Assembly: GCF_001183605.1 (NCBI RefSeq)
Contig: NZ_LFXJ01000005.1
Location: 2,052,809 to 2,116,808 of the forward strand
DNA length: 64,000 nt
Direction: 5' to 3'
From: Lysinibacillus xylanilyticus
GTDB lineage: Bacteria > Bacillota > Bacilli > Bacillales_A > Planococcaceae
Each line of letters begins with the position of its first letter. Within the stretch, counting starts at the first letter, position 1. Positions 1-8,843 of this stretch are shown one piece after another. The notes below the pieces were generated by a model. That model made no database searches and was not told the origin of the DNA. It saw only the letters and a program-made list of their open reading frames with translations. Position numbers and translations under genes: made by a program.

Positions 1-1
1 A

Positions 2-919
2 CACGATGCACATATCGAGAGACATTTACCATTAACTGCTACGACAGATGATTTTGGTCGACCAATGTTATTATTAAATAATCGTATGTATCATGACCCT
101 ATCACTGAAAAACCTGCACTTGATAGTATAGAGATCTGGAATTTCATTAATGCCACGCAGTTTGATCACCCTATTCATCTACATTTAATTCAATTTAAAA
201 TACTAGAACGACGCCCTTTCGATATGGAGCTATATCAAAATGAAGGTAGACTGGAATTTACAGGTCCCCCTGAAAAACCGCATGATTATGAGCAAGGATG
301 GAAGGATACTGTAAAAGCTGAAACAGGGAAAGTTACGAAAATAATTATGCATTGGAAAGATTATGCCGGCAATTATATGTGGCATTGTCATTTCCTTGAA
401 CATGAAGATCATGACATGATGCGACCAATACTCGTCATGAAGGACGTTCACCCTGTGCAGGAGCCACATGCTGAAATCCAGCACGAAGTAGAGCATTCGC
501 AAGACCAGCATCACGAAGACTCGACTATTGTTACGGGCAATAACGAGCATACTGTACCACTCCTGATCAATACTCCACACAGCACGCCAACTGAAGAAAT
601 GGTAGAACACTCTCAAGTGTCTTTGCAAACAGATGAAATAGAATATACTCCGCAAACTATCCCTCTCTTAACTAGTACTCAAAACATTACTCACTCTAAT
701 GAAACATCTTTTTTAGAAGACAATGTGGAATATAATCAGCTTTCTTCACCACTCTTGAACAATACTCAAAATATCACTTTTTCAAAAGTAGAACTTCCGG
801 ATCATCAAATTCATAATGTTACTGGTATTAATAGCATCCCTCAACCAATCTTCCCGTCTACTGAGTTACAACTTCCACAACAAAGGATGGCTACTAGGCG
901 TCGGAGAAGATGGTACTAA
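2..919 (+). CDS. Multicopper oxidase (CotA/laccase type), C-terminal part; 5' end outside window
   Basis: The frame is open from base 2, so the start lies upstream. The visible part is the third cupredoxin domain. It has the type 2/3 copper ligands HPIHLH (near base 170) and the type 1/3 cluster HCHFLEHEDHDMM (near base 380), with Met as likely axial ligand. Such enzymes oxidise phenols, bilirubin or Mn(II) with O2; CotA is the spore-coat member in Bacillus. After the domain ends near base 450 there is an unusual tail of about 155 residues, rich in His, Glu, Asn and Thr. It contains a degenerate repeat (EHTVPLLINT, QTIPLLTSTQNITHS, SSPLLNNTQNITFS) and ends in five Arg followed by WY. The tail is not part of standard CotA. 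A terminator follows. Confidence 0.9.
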   Translation, partial: HDAHIERHLPLTATTDDFGRPMLLLNNRMYHDPITEKPALDSIEIWNFINATQFDHPIHLHLIQFKILERRPFDMELYQNEGRLEFTGPPEKPHDYEQGWKDTVKAETGKVTKIIMHWKDYAGNYMWHCHFLEHEDHDMMRPILVMKDVHPVQEPHAEIQHEVEHSQDQHHEDSTIVTGNNEHTVPLLINTPHSTPTEEMVEHSQVSLQTDEIEYTPQTIPLLTSTQNITHSNETSFLEDNVEYNQLSSPLLNNTQNITFSKVELPDHQIHNVTGINSIPQPIFPSTELQLPQQRMATRRRRRWY

Positions 920-984
920 TATTAAAATAATGGGGTTAGGACATAAGGATAGATTTAAAGCAAAATTTAATAATTTCACATCAG

Positions 985-1032
985 AAAAGTGCAAGAAATC
1001 AATGTTTCTAATATTGATTTCTTGCACTTTTT
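985..1032 (+). terminator. Rho-independent terminator of the multicopper oxidase gene
   Basis: Perfect 19-bp inverted repeat (left arm 985-1003, right arm 1013-1031) around a 9-base loop. The core arms are GTGCAAGAAATCAAT and its complement, with A-rich and T-rich ends. It could work in both directions but lies 66 bases after the + strand stop codon. Confidence 0.85.
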
Positions 1033-1064
1033 AACGAACTTACCGAAATAATTCTCCTTCCTCA

Positions 1065-1316
1065 AGCGTGTGAAGGGCAACTATCTATATAAAGTTCTTT
1101 GATAACTTGATATATAAGGTTGCAGGAAGAAAATAGAGTGCGAAAACCAAGCCATTCGGTTCCTACGTAAAAAATCAACCGTACCAAAATAGCGTCCAAA
1201 CGTTGGACATCTAGGGTTGTAACACCTCGAAGTAACGCTCAGGAAGACGAAAGGTTGCTTTCGTCGTGGAACTGAGAAGCTCCCACTTCAAGCTTGCTAA
1301 GTGGCGAGTAGTTCAC
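1065..1316 (+). mobile_element. IS200/IS605-type right end with omegaRNA-like sequence, no transposase
   Basis: This stretch ends in the sequence typical of IS605/TnpB-element right ends: GAAGCTCCCACTT, a short loop, AAGTGG, then GAGTAGTTCAC at 1305-1316. It is preceded by a segment that can fold into hairpins (AGACGAAAGG and TTTCGTC arms near 1240-1266). An imperfect hairpin with AAGTT and AACTT arms at about 1080-1125 could be a remnant left end. No tnpA or tnpB frame is present, so it is a solo end or miniature derivative. Its last bases supply the stop codon of the neighbouring RND gene. The assignment rests on recalled IS605 end sequences, not a search. Confidence 0.5.
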
Positions 1317-4300
1317 AGTTTTGTCCCAACCTCTTTATGATTTTTAAATAAGCTATAAAGAATAGGTACGATAAATAATGTTAAAAAAGTAGAAGTAGAT
1401 AGTCCACCTATAACTACAACAGAAAGAGACTTTGATATCATCCCAGTTTCATTCGAAATAGCTATTGGGATTAATGCACCCATTGTTGCAATAGCAGTCA
1501 TCAAAATCGGACGAATACGTACGACCCCTGCCTTTATTAAAGCTTGTTGCTTGGTCATTCCACATCTTTCAAACTGCTTCACCTTATCAACTAGAACGAT
1601 AGCATTCGTTACAACAATTCCATTTAACATGAGTAAACCGATCATTGCTGGCATACCGATTGGTTCCTTCATTATATAAAGTCCAATTAATGCACCAATA
1701 ATCGAAAATGGAATAGCGAACAAAATAACAAACGGTGCTTTTCCTTCTTTGAAGGTAAAAACCATAACCAAATAAACTAGGAAAACACTAATTCCAATGG
1801 CAATCGATAAATCTTTAAAACCATCATCCATTGAAGCAGATACACCTTCCTTATAATAGCTAATATTTTCAGGAAGGTGTAAATTGTTAATTGCCTTATC
1901 TGCTTGAGCAGTCACATCTCCTACTTTTTCATCAGTAATAGTTCCATATACCATGATATATTCATGGCCATTTAAATGAGTAAGTGAAGTTATATTATTA
2001 ATCCTCTTCAGCTCCCCTAATTCATGAAGAACGACAGGTATTCCCATTGCATTACTGATTTGAAGCTCTCCTAAATCTTGAAGAGATGTAACTTCATCCA
2101 TTTTCAATCCTAGGTTCACTTCCCTCGTTTCCGCTTCAACTCTCATGGTCGTTACTACATCTCCATTAATGAGTGTTCGAAGACTTTGTGCAACTATACC
2201 TGGAGTTATTCCTTTTTCAGCAAGTTTTTTATCATCCAACTCGAAAACGATTTCAGGTACTTCTCCTTCTAAAGATGTTGTCACATCCTCCATTCCTTGT
2301 ACTTCTTTTAAAGTAGCTGTAATCTGCTCACTTGCTTTTTTTAGATCCTCAAAACTCGCTCCATTTACAACTAGTGTGTATCTACTTTCTGCCCCTCCTA
2401 TAATTCCACCAATACCCGAGATTGTCATTTCCTCAGGTTCAGTAATCTTTGTTAATCGTAGTCGCACGTCATTTACATATTCGTTCATATTCCTAATAGA
2501 ATCATTGACAACGAATGCAATCGTCGCACTCCCAGATTGTCCGTCAATATTAGTATTTATAAGGTTGATGTCCTTTCTTTCTAATAATATATTTTCTATT
2601 CTACTTACGACATCAGCTGTTTTCATTGAAGCAGTACCTTTTGCCATTGTCATTTCGATTTTGAAATCATTCATCTTCTCTTGTGGCAGGAAGGTTGTCC
2701 CTAGCCTCGGTGCAATAATGAAAATAGAACCTATCAAAATTAATAATGCCACGGTTAAAGTAACTAAACGATGTTGTAAAACCCAAGTCAAACTATTTCG
2801 ATACCAAGTTTGAAGTCTATTTTCATGTGGTTCTTTAGGAGTGATTTTTAATAAAAAGATCTTTGACAATATTGGAACAACAGTTACAGCAACAATTAAT
2901 GAAATCAACAATGAAATAACAACGGTCCATGCAAGTGGCTTAAAAAAACCACCTACAATTCCCGGCACGAAGGCAAGTGGTAAAAAAACAGCTACAGTTG
3001 TTAATGTTGAGGAGGTAATCGCAGATGCTACTTCACTTGTAGCCTGCTCTATTAATTCTACATTTCTTTCTTTTGAGGCTCTTACTCTTCTAAATATATT
3101 TTCAATGACGACAATTGAATCATCTACAACCCGTCCAACTGCTACTGCAATACCAGCCAATGTCATAATATTTAATGTATATCCGATTGCCTTCAGCAAA
3201 AGAAAAGATGCAAAAATTGAGACCGGGATGGAAACGACTGCAATAATAGTCGAACGAATATTTTTTAAAAATAATAAGGTGATGATGATGGTCATTAATG
3301 CCCCTAAAAATACTTCACGTAGCATAGAATGGACCGATTGATTAATTTCGATGGATTGATCACGTAAGATTTCGACTTTATAATCTTCCGGAATAGCTAA
3401 ATTATTTATTTCTTTTTTCACTTGATCAACGATTGCTACTGAATTAGCCCCACCTTCAGGAATAATACTGAAACTTACACCCTGTTTTCCGTTAATGCGT
3501 GTCATATCGTTTGTGTATTCACTTTCATATGAAACTTCAGCAATTTCGCCTAAATTGGTTGTAGTAATGTTTTGCGAATTTTCTTCTTTAGTAAATAGCT
3601 TTATGTCTTTAATCTCCTCAATAGATTTTAGCTCGCTATTTATTCGCACTGGCAATACTTCATTTGAAATGGAGATGTCTCCAGTTGGCATTGACAGATT
3701 ATTCGCCAAAATAGCTTCTCGAACATCGTTTAATGTAATTCCATTTGCCATCAATTGATGTGGCAGGAGTCGAATAAAAACTAACTTTTCAGTTGTTCCA
3801 CTGATTTCTATATCACTAATACCTTCTATTACTGAAAGTTGTGGAATTATAGTTTTCTTTACAAAGGTTTGAACTTCGTCAAGTTTTTCTGCAGCATATA
3901 TACCCATTGAGAAAATAATTGGATTTCCACCAGGCTTAGTTAATTCATACCTCGGTTCACCTGCAAGCTTAGGCAACTGTAATTTATCTACACTTCTCCT
4001 TACGAGCTGCTCTGCTTCCTTCATATCCATTGCCATTTCAAATTCAATAGTTGAATATACGGCATTAGCGACACCGTTTGTATATACATTTTTTCTCCCT
4101 TCCAATTTCATAAATTCCCTTTCCATTTGCTCCCCTATATCATTCATCGCTTGTTCGGGTGAGGCTCCTTGATAAGGAATAATTACTGTTAAATATGGAA
4201 TATCAATATTCGGGTACTTCTCACTATGTAATGTTTGTAATGAATAAATTCCTCCAACAATAATCAGAGGTATTACAAATAACATTGTTAAAGCATTTTT

Positions 4301-4327
4301 CATACTAAAGCGGATAAATCGTTTCAT
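1313..4327 (-). CDS. RND efflux transporter permease subunit (AcrB/SwrC-like)
   Basis: A 1004-residue inner-membrane proton-driven pump of the HAE-RND family; the Gram-positive relatives are SwrC/YerP (lipopeptide and drug export). Visible marks: first transmembrane helix at about residues 10-30, a large extracytoplasmic domain, TM4 with the proton-relay pair VVDDS near residue 407, and a second set of helices after about residue 840. Start ATG follows AGGAAGGTG. It is 35 bases downstream of the MerR gene on the same strand, so the two probably form one operon under the MerR operator. The C-terminus is shorter than the usual length of about 1050 residues, and its stop codon lies inside an IS605-like end. 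Loss of the cytoplasmic tail should be tolerated because the last helix is complete. Confidence 0.9.
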   Translation of the reverse strand: MKRFIRFSMKNALTMLFVIPLIIVGGIYSLQTLHSEKYPNIDIPYLTVIIPYQGASPEQAMNDIGEQMEREFMKLEGRKNVYTNGVANAVYSTIEFEMAMDMKEAEQLVRRSVDKLQLPKLAGEPRYELTKPGGNPIIFSMGIYAAEKLDEVQTFVKKTIIPQLSVIEGISDIEISGTTEKLVFIRLLPHQLMANGITLNDVREAILANNLSMPTGDISISNEVLPVRINSELKSIEEIKDIKLFTKEENSQNITTTNLGEIAEVSYESEYTNDMTRINGKQGVSFSIIPEGGANSVAIVDQVKKEINNLAIPEDYKVEILRDQSIEINQSVHSMLREVFLGALMTIIITLLFLKNIRSTIIAVVSIPVSIFASFLLLKAIGYTLNIMTLAGIAVAVGRVVDDSIVVIENIFRRVRASKERNVELIEQATSEVASAITSSTLTTVAVFLPLAFVPGIVGGFFKPLAWTVVISLLISLIVAVTVVPILSKIFLLKITPKEPHENRLQTWYRNSLTWVLQHRLVTLTVALLILIGSIFIIAPRLGTTFLPQEKMNDFKIEMTMAKGTASMKTADVVSRIENILLERKDINLINTNIDGQSGSATIAFVVNDSIRNMNEYVNDVRLRLTKITEPEEMTISGIGGIIGGAESRYTLVVNGASFEDLKKASEQITATLKEVQGMEDVTTSLEGEVPEIVFELDDKKLAEKGITPGIVAQSLRTLINGDVVTTMRVEAETREVNLGLKMDEVTSLQDLGELQISNAMGIPVVLHELGELKRINNITSLTHLNGHEYIMVYGTITDEKVGDVTAQADKAINNLHLPENISYYKEGVSASMDDGFKDLSIAIGISVFLVYLVMVFTFKEGKAPFVILFAIPFSIIGALIGLYIMKEPIGMPAMIGLLMLNGIVVTNAIVLVDKVKQFERCGMTKQQALIKAGVVRIRPILMTAIATMGALIPIAISNETGMISKSLSVVVIGGLSTSTFLTLFIVPILYSLFKNHKEVGTKL

Positions 4328-4362
4328 AGCGCACCTTCCTAACTATCCCTAGTATTTTCTCC

Positions 4363-5133
4363 CTATCCCTGCTCAATCTGCATAACAGGTAACAATAAAT
4401 CTAATTGAGTAAAATCATCACCTCGATACCACTCCAGAATTGAGCGTGACGGTACCCATTTATGTTGAAGTGCGTATTGAAGTAATTTTATGTATCCGTC
4501 CTTAATCGTTGACATTTGTTCTTTAAATGGCAATGCCAGACATATACAAGAAGGCATATGTTCAATAAAATCACTATTAGCTATATCATTTATTTTTGTA
4601 TCTGCTGGAACACCAAAGCCGATTTGAGCTTTGATTACATCTTGACCAGATAAATAATTCAAATAATAACTTTTAATGCTAATGTTTAATTGTTTTAATT
4701 CGTTTGCTCTGTTTTCAAAATGGGCTCCAAATTTACCCGTTGTGGATTGAGCTGTATACCAAATAATTTTTTCATCATTTTTATCAATCAAATAGATATC
4801 ATCTCGAATGGAATTACTTTCTAAGTAACGTAGGCTAATATCCAACAGATCTCGTTTTTGTTTCATATTTTGAATCCATACTTTCATCATTTCCTTGCGA
4901 GTGGTTTCTTCCTGCTCGTGTAAATAATTTTGAATTTCATGAATAGATACATCTGCTAATCGCAAAGTGGATATTAACTTTACAGTTGCAATTTGACTAT
5001 CCGCATAAACTCGATAGCCATTTGAACTTCTTTCCTCCGGTAACAGCAAATTTTTGGTTTCATAAAAGCGTAATGTACTTTTGGCTATTCCTGTTCTTTC
5101 AGAGAATTCTTGAATTGTCATATACTTTTTCAA
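4363..5133 (-). CDS. MerR-family regulator with GyrI-like effector domain
   Basis: 256 residues. The N-terminal winged helix-turn-helix is typical MerR (TIQEFSERTGIAKSTLRFYE, then NGYRVY), followed by a dimerisation helix at about 75-110. Residues of about 125-250 resemble the GyrI/BmrR drug-binding fold (WYTAQSTTGKFG, PADTKIND). These proteins bind amphipathic drugs and twist a promoter with a long spacer. The gene precedes the RND pump on the same strand. Its own promoter has a 19-bp spacer containing a perfect dyad, so it most likely activates itself and the pump when a substrate binds. The ligand is unknown. Confidence 0.85.
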   Translation of the reverse strand: MKKYMTIQEFSERTGIAKSTLRFYETKNLLLPEERSSNGYRVYADSQIATVKLISTLRLADVSIHEIQNYLHEQEETTRKEMMKVWIQNMKQKRDLLDISLRYLESNSIRDDIYLIDKNDEKIIWYTAQSTTGKFGAHFENRANELKQLNISIKSYYLNYLSGQDVIKAQIGFGVPADTKINDIANSDFIEHMPSCICLALPFKEQMSTIKDGYIKLLQYALQHKWVPSRSILEWYRGDDFTQLDLLLPVMQIEQG

Positions 5134-5156
5134 ATCATCACACCTTTCTTAATTCC

Positions 5157-5187
5157 AATGTAAACCTTCAACTTACTTGAAGGTCAA
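5157..5187 (-). promoter_or_regulatory. MerR-type promoter with 19-bp spacer and dyad operator
   Basis: On the minus strand -35 TTGACC (5182-5187) and -10 TACATT (5157-5162) are separated by exactly 19 bp. An inverted repeat with 8-bp arms ACCTTCAA and TTGAAGGT (5164-5171 and 5177-5184, 5-bp centre) fills the spacer. This geometry is diagnostic for MerR-controlled promoters and points at the merR-RND operon. Confidence 0.8.
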
Positions 5188-5365
5188 GCGTTATTTACCA
5201 TATTAATGAAATATTAGGAATGGAAATTAACCATTAAAATTAATTAGAAGAAGTTGATTTCCGCTACCTGCTACTCGCTTGCTTGCAGGCGAGCGTCTAA
5301 CCGCTTCCTCAAATCGCTCAAGAAGAACCTATATTTTCAAATCAACACGCCTAATTTTTTTATCT

Positions 5366-5400
5366 ATAAAAAAAGCCCCTTTACGGTGCATAAAGGGTCT
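5366..5400 (-). terminator. Terminator downstream of the MFS gene
   Basis: Read on the minus strand: CCCTTTA, a 7-base loop, TAAAGGG, then GC and a run of seven T. It lies about 100 bases after the stop of the MFS gene. Confidence 0.75.
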
Positions 5401-5496
5401 CAACAGTTAATCACTGAAAATGATAGTTAGTATTTAATTTTGTTTCGAACTCTCAATATTGAAGAGTAAAACATTGAGCAATAGATTTCCTATCAA

Positions 5497-6759
5497 TCAT
5501 TTCGCTGCCTCGCTCTTTTCAAAGCGTAAAATTCTCTTAGTTGCAATTGCCATCACTACCATAACAATACTAATTATTAAAATAGGAACGTAGACTTTAA
5601 CACTAAATGCTTCAAATAATACGCCATACAATATTTGCCCTATTGGTGCCATACATTGTGAAACAGCGATGATAATAGCCATGACCTTCCCCAAGTTTTC
5701 ATTAGGTGTTTCTTTTTGTACAACTGTAATAACGTAAATAGAGATGATCGTCATAATCATAGCGATTAAAAGTGCGCTAACAACAAATAAAGTATAGGAT
5801 GGGTAATAGCCAATATTAAGTAACAGAGGTGTCACCGATAGAGCCATTGGGACAATCAATAAAGCAGTGATGAAAATCCAAATATACAAATTATTGATAC
5901 CCATTTTTTTCGCAAAGTATCCCATAGATAAAGCTCCTAAAATTGTAGCAAAATCAATTAATCCCATCCCTACTCCATACAATGTATCACTACTTTGCAT
6001 CGTAACACGGAGAATAATCGGAACCCCTACGACAAACAGCGGTGTTAATAATAAATTTAATAATGCCGCTAAAATCATACATTTGAATATAAAAGATTGC
6101 TTCACTACATAGCTAAAGCCCTCTTTCAAATCATCTACAAGAGTTGGAATAATATGTCTGTTCTGCTCTCGTTGCATAAATGGTATATGAATAAACATCT
6201 CTAATATCGCCGAAAGGAAAAAGAACACACCACTCACCAAGACAAGCACTTTTATGCCAATCAAACCATATAGTATTCCTCCTAATACAGGAGCAGCTAC
6301 ATTAGACAATGCTTGAATACCATTAACAATTCCATTGGCCTGCTCAAGCTTTTCCTCTTCTACAAGTACTGGGATACTGGCCATCACTGTAGGTGCATAC
6401 ATAGCACTAACAAAGGAAAGCAGTACCATTACAACACCAATAAGCAAAATGGAACTATTACCAATCGCTAGCATTGCAAAGAAAATAAATACAATTATGC
6501 TACTCATAAAATCGAAAATCACCATTAAATTGCGTCGATTAAACCTATCAGCAATTGCTCCTCCTAGCGGTGCTAGTAACATCGGGACACTCGATATCGC
6601 AAATAGTACTGCAAAAAGATCCGCACGTCCTGTAATATCTAGTACATATAGTGATAAGGCAAACCTTAAAAGCGCAGATCCTAAAATAGAAATAATTTGC
6701 CCAATTACCATCAGGTTAAAATCTTTTGAAAAGCCTTTTCTTTTAATCTGTGATTCCAT
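5497..6759 (-). CDS. MFS transporter (drug/siderophore exporter type)
   Basis: 420 residues with about 12 predicted membrane helices. The loop between helices 2 and 3 carries the MFS signature GGAIADRFNRR (residues about 66-76). The overall pattern resembles the EntS/macrolide-type MFS exporters of Bacillota. Start ATG is preceded by AAAGGGG. The gene stands alone: an MarR gene and a small membrane protein lie upstream in the same direction with a gap of about 60 bases, so read-through from the MarR promoter is possible. The substrate cannot be told from sequence. Confidence 0.85.
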   Translation of the reverse strand: MESQIKRKGFSKDFNLMVIGQIISILGSALLRFALSLYVLDITGRADLFAVLFAISSVPMLLAPLGGAIADRFNRRNLMVIFDFMSSIIVFIFFAMLAIGNSSILLIGVVMVLLSFVSAMYAPTVMASIPVLVEEEKLEQANGIVNGIQALSNVAAPVLGGILYGLIGIKVLVLVSGVFFFLSAILEMFIHIPFMQREQNRHIIPTLVDDLKEGFSYVVKQSFIFKCMILAALLNLLLTPLFVVGVPIILRVTMQSSDTLYGVGMGLIDFATILGALSMGYFAKKMGINNLYIWIFITALLIVPMALSVTPLLLNIGYYPSYTLFVVSALLIAMIMTIISIYVITVVQKETPNENLGKVMAIIIAVSQCMAPIGQILYGVLFEAFSVKVYVPILIISIVMVVMAIATKRILRFEKSEAAK

Positions 6760-6822
6760 TCATTAGACCCCTTTCCTTGAGAACTATTAAGGTAACTTTT
6801 GAAATTTTTAGATTTGTAATGA

Positions 6823-7143
6823 CTAAGAAAATAAATTATTTTTTTGTATTGTAAGAAGAAAGACATTACTAAAAATACTTATCGTACTTAACCAAATGAG
6901 CCACTCAATTTGTGCACTCCAAGACATTATTAGCAATAAGACCCCCATAATAATGGAGACATAATTTTCAGTACGACTAATTTCTGATTTCCGACGAAGT
7001 TTTTCCTTAATGTCATACGCAGATTTCTTTATTTTCCGTTTCATAAGGTGGACTTTTTCTATTAACTTTTGCTCAGCATCTTTTGCTTTTTGAGTATAAA
7101 AAAATGGTGTGTCTCCTTTAATCATGGCGTTCTTCATCTCCAT
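6823..7143 (-). CDS. Small membrane protein co-encoded with MarR regulator
   Basis: 106 residues, family not recognised. The N-terminal half is highly charged and Lys-rich (residues about 20-60, helical, possibly coiled), then two hydrophobic segments at about 62-78 and 82-98. The start overlaps the end of the MarR gene by 26 bases (or 8 bases if Met7 at 7125 is used), so the two are translationally coupled. This suggests a membrane partner of the regulated response, but the role is unknown. Confidence 0.6.
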   Translation of the reverse strand: MEMKNAMIKGDTPFFYTQKAKDAEQKLIEKVHLMKRKIKKSAYDIKEKLRRKSEISRTENYVSIIMGVLLLIMSWSAQIEWLIWLSTISIFSNVFLLTIQKNNLFS

Positions 7144-7693
7144 ATCGTCGTTTGAATAACTCCGCTAATACTCTCTCTTGGAAGTCCGAAATCTGTTCTG
7201 GTTCCTCTACCTCCATATTTACCGTTTCTTCATATCCATCTAGTTCCTCACCATCAAAACGATAAAGCTTTTGCAATAGCTTCCACAATGTTTCAATTTC
7301 CTCAGTTGTAAAGTCTTTAAAGATATCTGCTAAAAAGTAAGTAGACTTCTCCGAACAAGCAATTAATGCTATTTTTCCCTCTGAAGTAATCTCGACATTG
7401 ATGGATCTTTTATCTAATTTACTTGGTATCGTTTGGACATAGCCCTTTTTCGCAAGACTCGTTATTAACTTATTCGCAGTCTGCTTAGTTGTACCAAGCT
7501 TTTTAGCGATATTTACAAGTGTTGTATTTTCTACTGGTAAATGGGCAATGGCAATAAGAGCCATATGCTGTCTCGAAGTTAATATCTCTAAATATTCATC
7601 TCCTTTTATTTGAACTTTATTGACAACTGAAAACAATGTCGCATAACTTTGCTGCATGAAATGCAATTCCTTCAATAATTGATTTAAATCCAT
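7118..7693 (-). CDS. MarR-family transcriptional regulator
   Basis: 191 residues from the chosen ATG at 7693, which has GAGAGGTG 6 bases upstream; a longer frame to 7753 would read through the promoter and is rejected. The winged helix core (about residues 40-110) contains the recognition region LGTTKQTANKLITSLAKKGY and the wing DKRS. A C-terminal extension of about 45 acidic residues is longer than usual for MarR. It is coupled to the small membrane gene and followed by an MFS exporter. A strong promoter flanked by perfect inverted half-sites points to autorepression. Confidence 0.85.
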   Translation of the reverse strand: MDLNQLLKELHFMQQSYATLFSVVNKVQIKGDEYLEILTSRQHMALIAIAHLPVENTTLVNIAKKLGTTKQTANKLITSLAKKGYVQTIPSKLDKRSINVEITSEGKIALIACSEKSTYFLADIFKDFTTEEIETLWKLLQKLYRFDGEELDGYEETVNMEVEEPEQISDFQERVLAELFKRRYGDEERHD

Positions 7694-7714
7694 ATATAAC
7701 ACCTCTCTATTTTT

Positions 7715-7771
7715 AGTCACCATGTTTACTAAATAATACATAGCGACTTTCAAAATGTCAACATGGTGACT
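7715..7771 (-). promoter_or_regulatory. Consensus promoter flanked by inverted half-sites (probable MarR operators)
   Basis: Minus-strand -35 TTGACA (7756-7761) and -10 TATTAT (7733-7738) have an ideal 17-bp spacer. A 12-bp sequence AGTCACCATGTT (7715-7726) and its exact reverse complement (7760-7771) flank the promoter: one overlaps -35, the other lies just after -10 near the transcription start. A repressor bound to both would shut the promoter. Confidence 0.75.
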
Positions 7772-7804
7772 ATTTTACAAAAAGCAAGAGATGTTTATGT
7801 TAAT

Positions 7805-7821
7805 AGACCGACTGTCGGTTT
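7805..7821. promoter_or_regulatory. TetR-type operator without a nearby TetR gene
   Basis: The palindrome ACCGACTGTCGGT (7807-7819) with A/T flanks has the appearance of the common TetR/AcrR family operator (ACCGAC-N-GTCGGT). No TetR gene is in the window. It lies upstream of the MarR promoter, between it and the end of the LysR gene. Confidence 0.45.
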
Positions 7822-7940
7822 ATGGATATTATATGGTATCTATCCAAAAAAAGGAACACCTTTTTTATTTATTTTTCATTTTCCCATACTCTTTGTGCAG
7901 TTATATCTACTTACTTCAGAGCATTCACTATTAAAACAAT

Positions 7941-7972
7941 AGAAAAAGCCAGCCCACTTTCGGACTAGCCTT
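7941..7972 (-). terminator. Terminator overlapping the end of the LysR gene
   Basis: On the minus strand GGCTAGTCC, a short loop, GGGCTGGCT and TTTTTC. The stem includes the LysR stop codon (7965-7967). Confidence 0.6.
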
Positions 7973-8843
7973 GGAAATAAACTTCTATTTGTTCAATTAA
8001 AGCTTTTGTTGCTTGACTTACATAACGATCTACTCGATAAATAATCGACAAACTACGGCTTGGTGCGTCGTCCTGAATGTGTATGATATGCAAGGTAGGA
8101 TCATTCATCTCTATTATTAACGGATAGGGCTGTACAGTTGCACCTATATTCGCTTTAACAAGATTAATAATCGACGTAACTGAAGATGTCTCTAGCACTG
8201 AATTTAATTGAAAACCATGTTTTTTTACAGTGTCCTCCACAATTTCACGCCCGAAAAAACCTTCTGGATACATAATCACTGGTAGATTTTTTAACTCTGC
8301 TATGTCTATGCTTTCTCGATTTGCCATTGGATGCTCCTTCGATACAGTTAGCACGTACTGCTCCCTACATAAAGGAATCGTAACAAGTCGGTCATTTGGT
8401 AGGACGTTAATGCCAATGCCAATATCAACTTCATTTTCAAGAACTTGCCGCACAATTTCGATGGACGACATAATCTTTAATTTAACTTTAGGGAACTTTT
8501 GGTGAAAATCGATGACAAGCTGTGTAATTCGATAGTCTAGATCAGATGGCATAATTCCTATTCGTATATGACCACTTTTCATATCCTGTAAATCTTTAAT
8601 GGCGTCTTTGACATTTTGCAATGTATCTAATATTTCTGTTCCATAACTTAATAGCATTGAGCCGGCCTCAGTGAGTACAATTTTTTTGCCAATCCGATCA
8701 AACAGTGGCATACCAACCTCGTCTTCCAGTACACGAATTTGTTGACTTAGAGTCGGCTGGGAAATACCAAGTTTTTCAGCTGCTTTTGTAAAATGTAACT
8801 CCTCACAAACAGCCATAAAATAATGAAGATGACGAATTTCCAA
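7965..8843 (-). CDS. LysR-family transcriptional regulator
   Basis: About 292 residues. The N-terminal helix-turn-helix is classical (HYFMAVCEELHF, then AAEKLGISQPTLSQQI), followed by a periplasmic-binding-like effector domain from about residue 90. The start TTG at 8843 (MEIRHLHYF) is chosen because AGGTAGTG lies 6-8 bases upstream and LysR proteins commonly begin this way; an ATG at 8861 has no ribosome site. It is divergent from the MFS gene at 8968, the usual arrangement in which LysR controls the neighbour. The effector is probably an anion or small acid carried by that transporter. Confidence 0.88.
   Translation of the reverse strand: MEIRHLHYFMAVCEELHFTKAAEKLGISQPTLSQQIRVLEDEVGMPLFDRIGKKIVLTEAGSMLLSYGTEILDTLQNVKDAIKDLQDMKSGHIRIGIMPSDLDYRITQLVIDFHQKFPKVKLKIMSSIEIVRQVLENEVDIGIGINVLPNDRLVTIPLCREQYVLTVSKEHPMANRESIDIAELKNLPVIMYPEGFFGREIVEDTVKKHGFQLNSVLETSSVTSIINLVKANIGATVQPYPLIIEMNDPTLHIIHIQDDAPSRSLSIIYRVDRYVSQATKALIEQIEVYFQG

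Noticed and set aside
2145..2813. Long open frames antisense to the RND gene
   Set aside because: They mirror the codon pattern of the real gene and have no ribosome site or domain.
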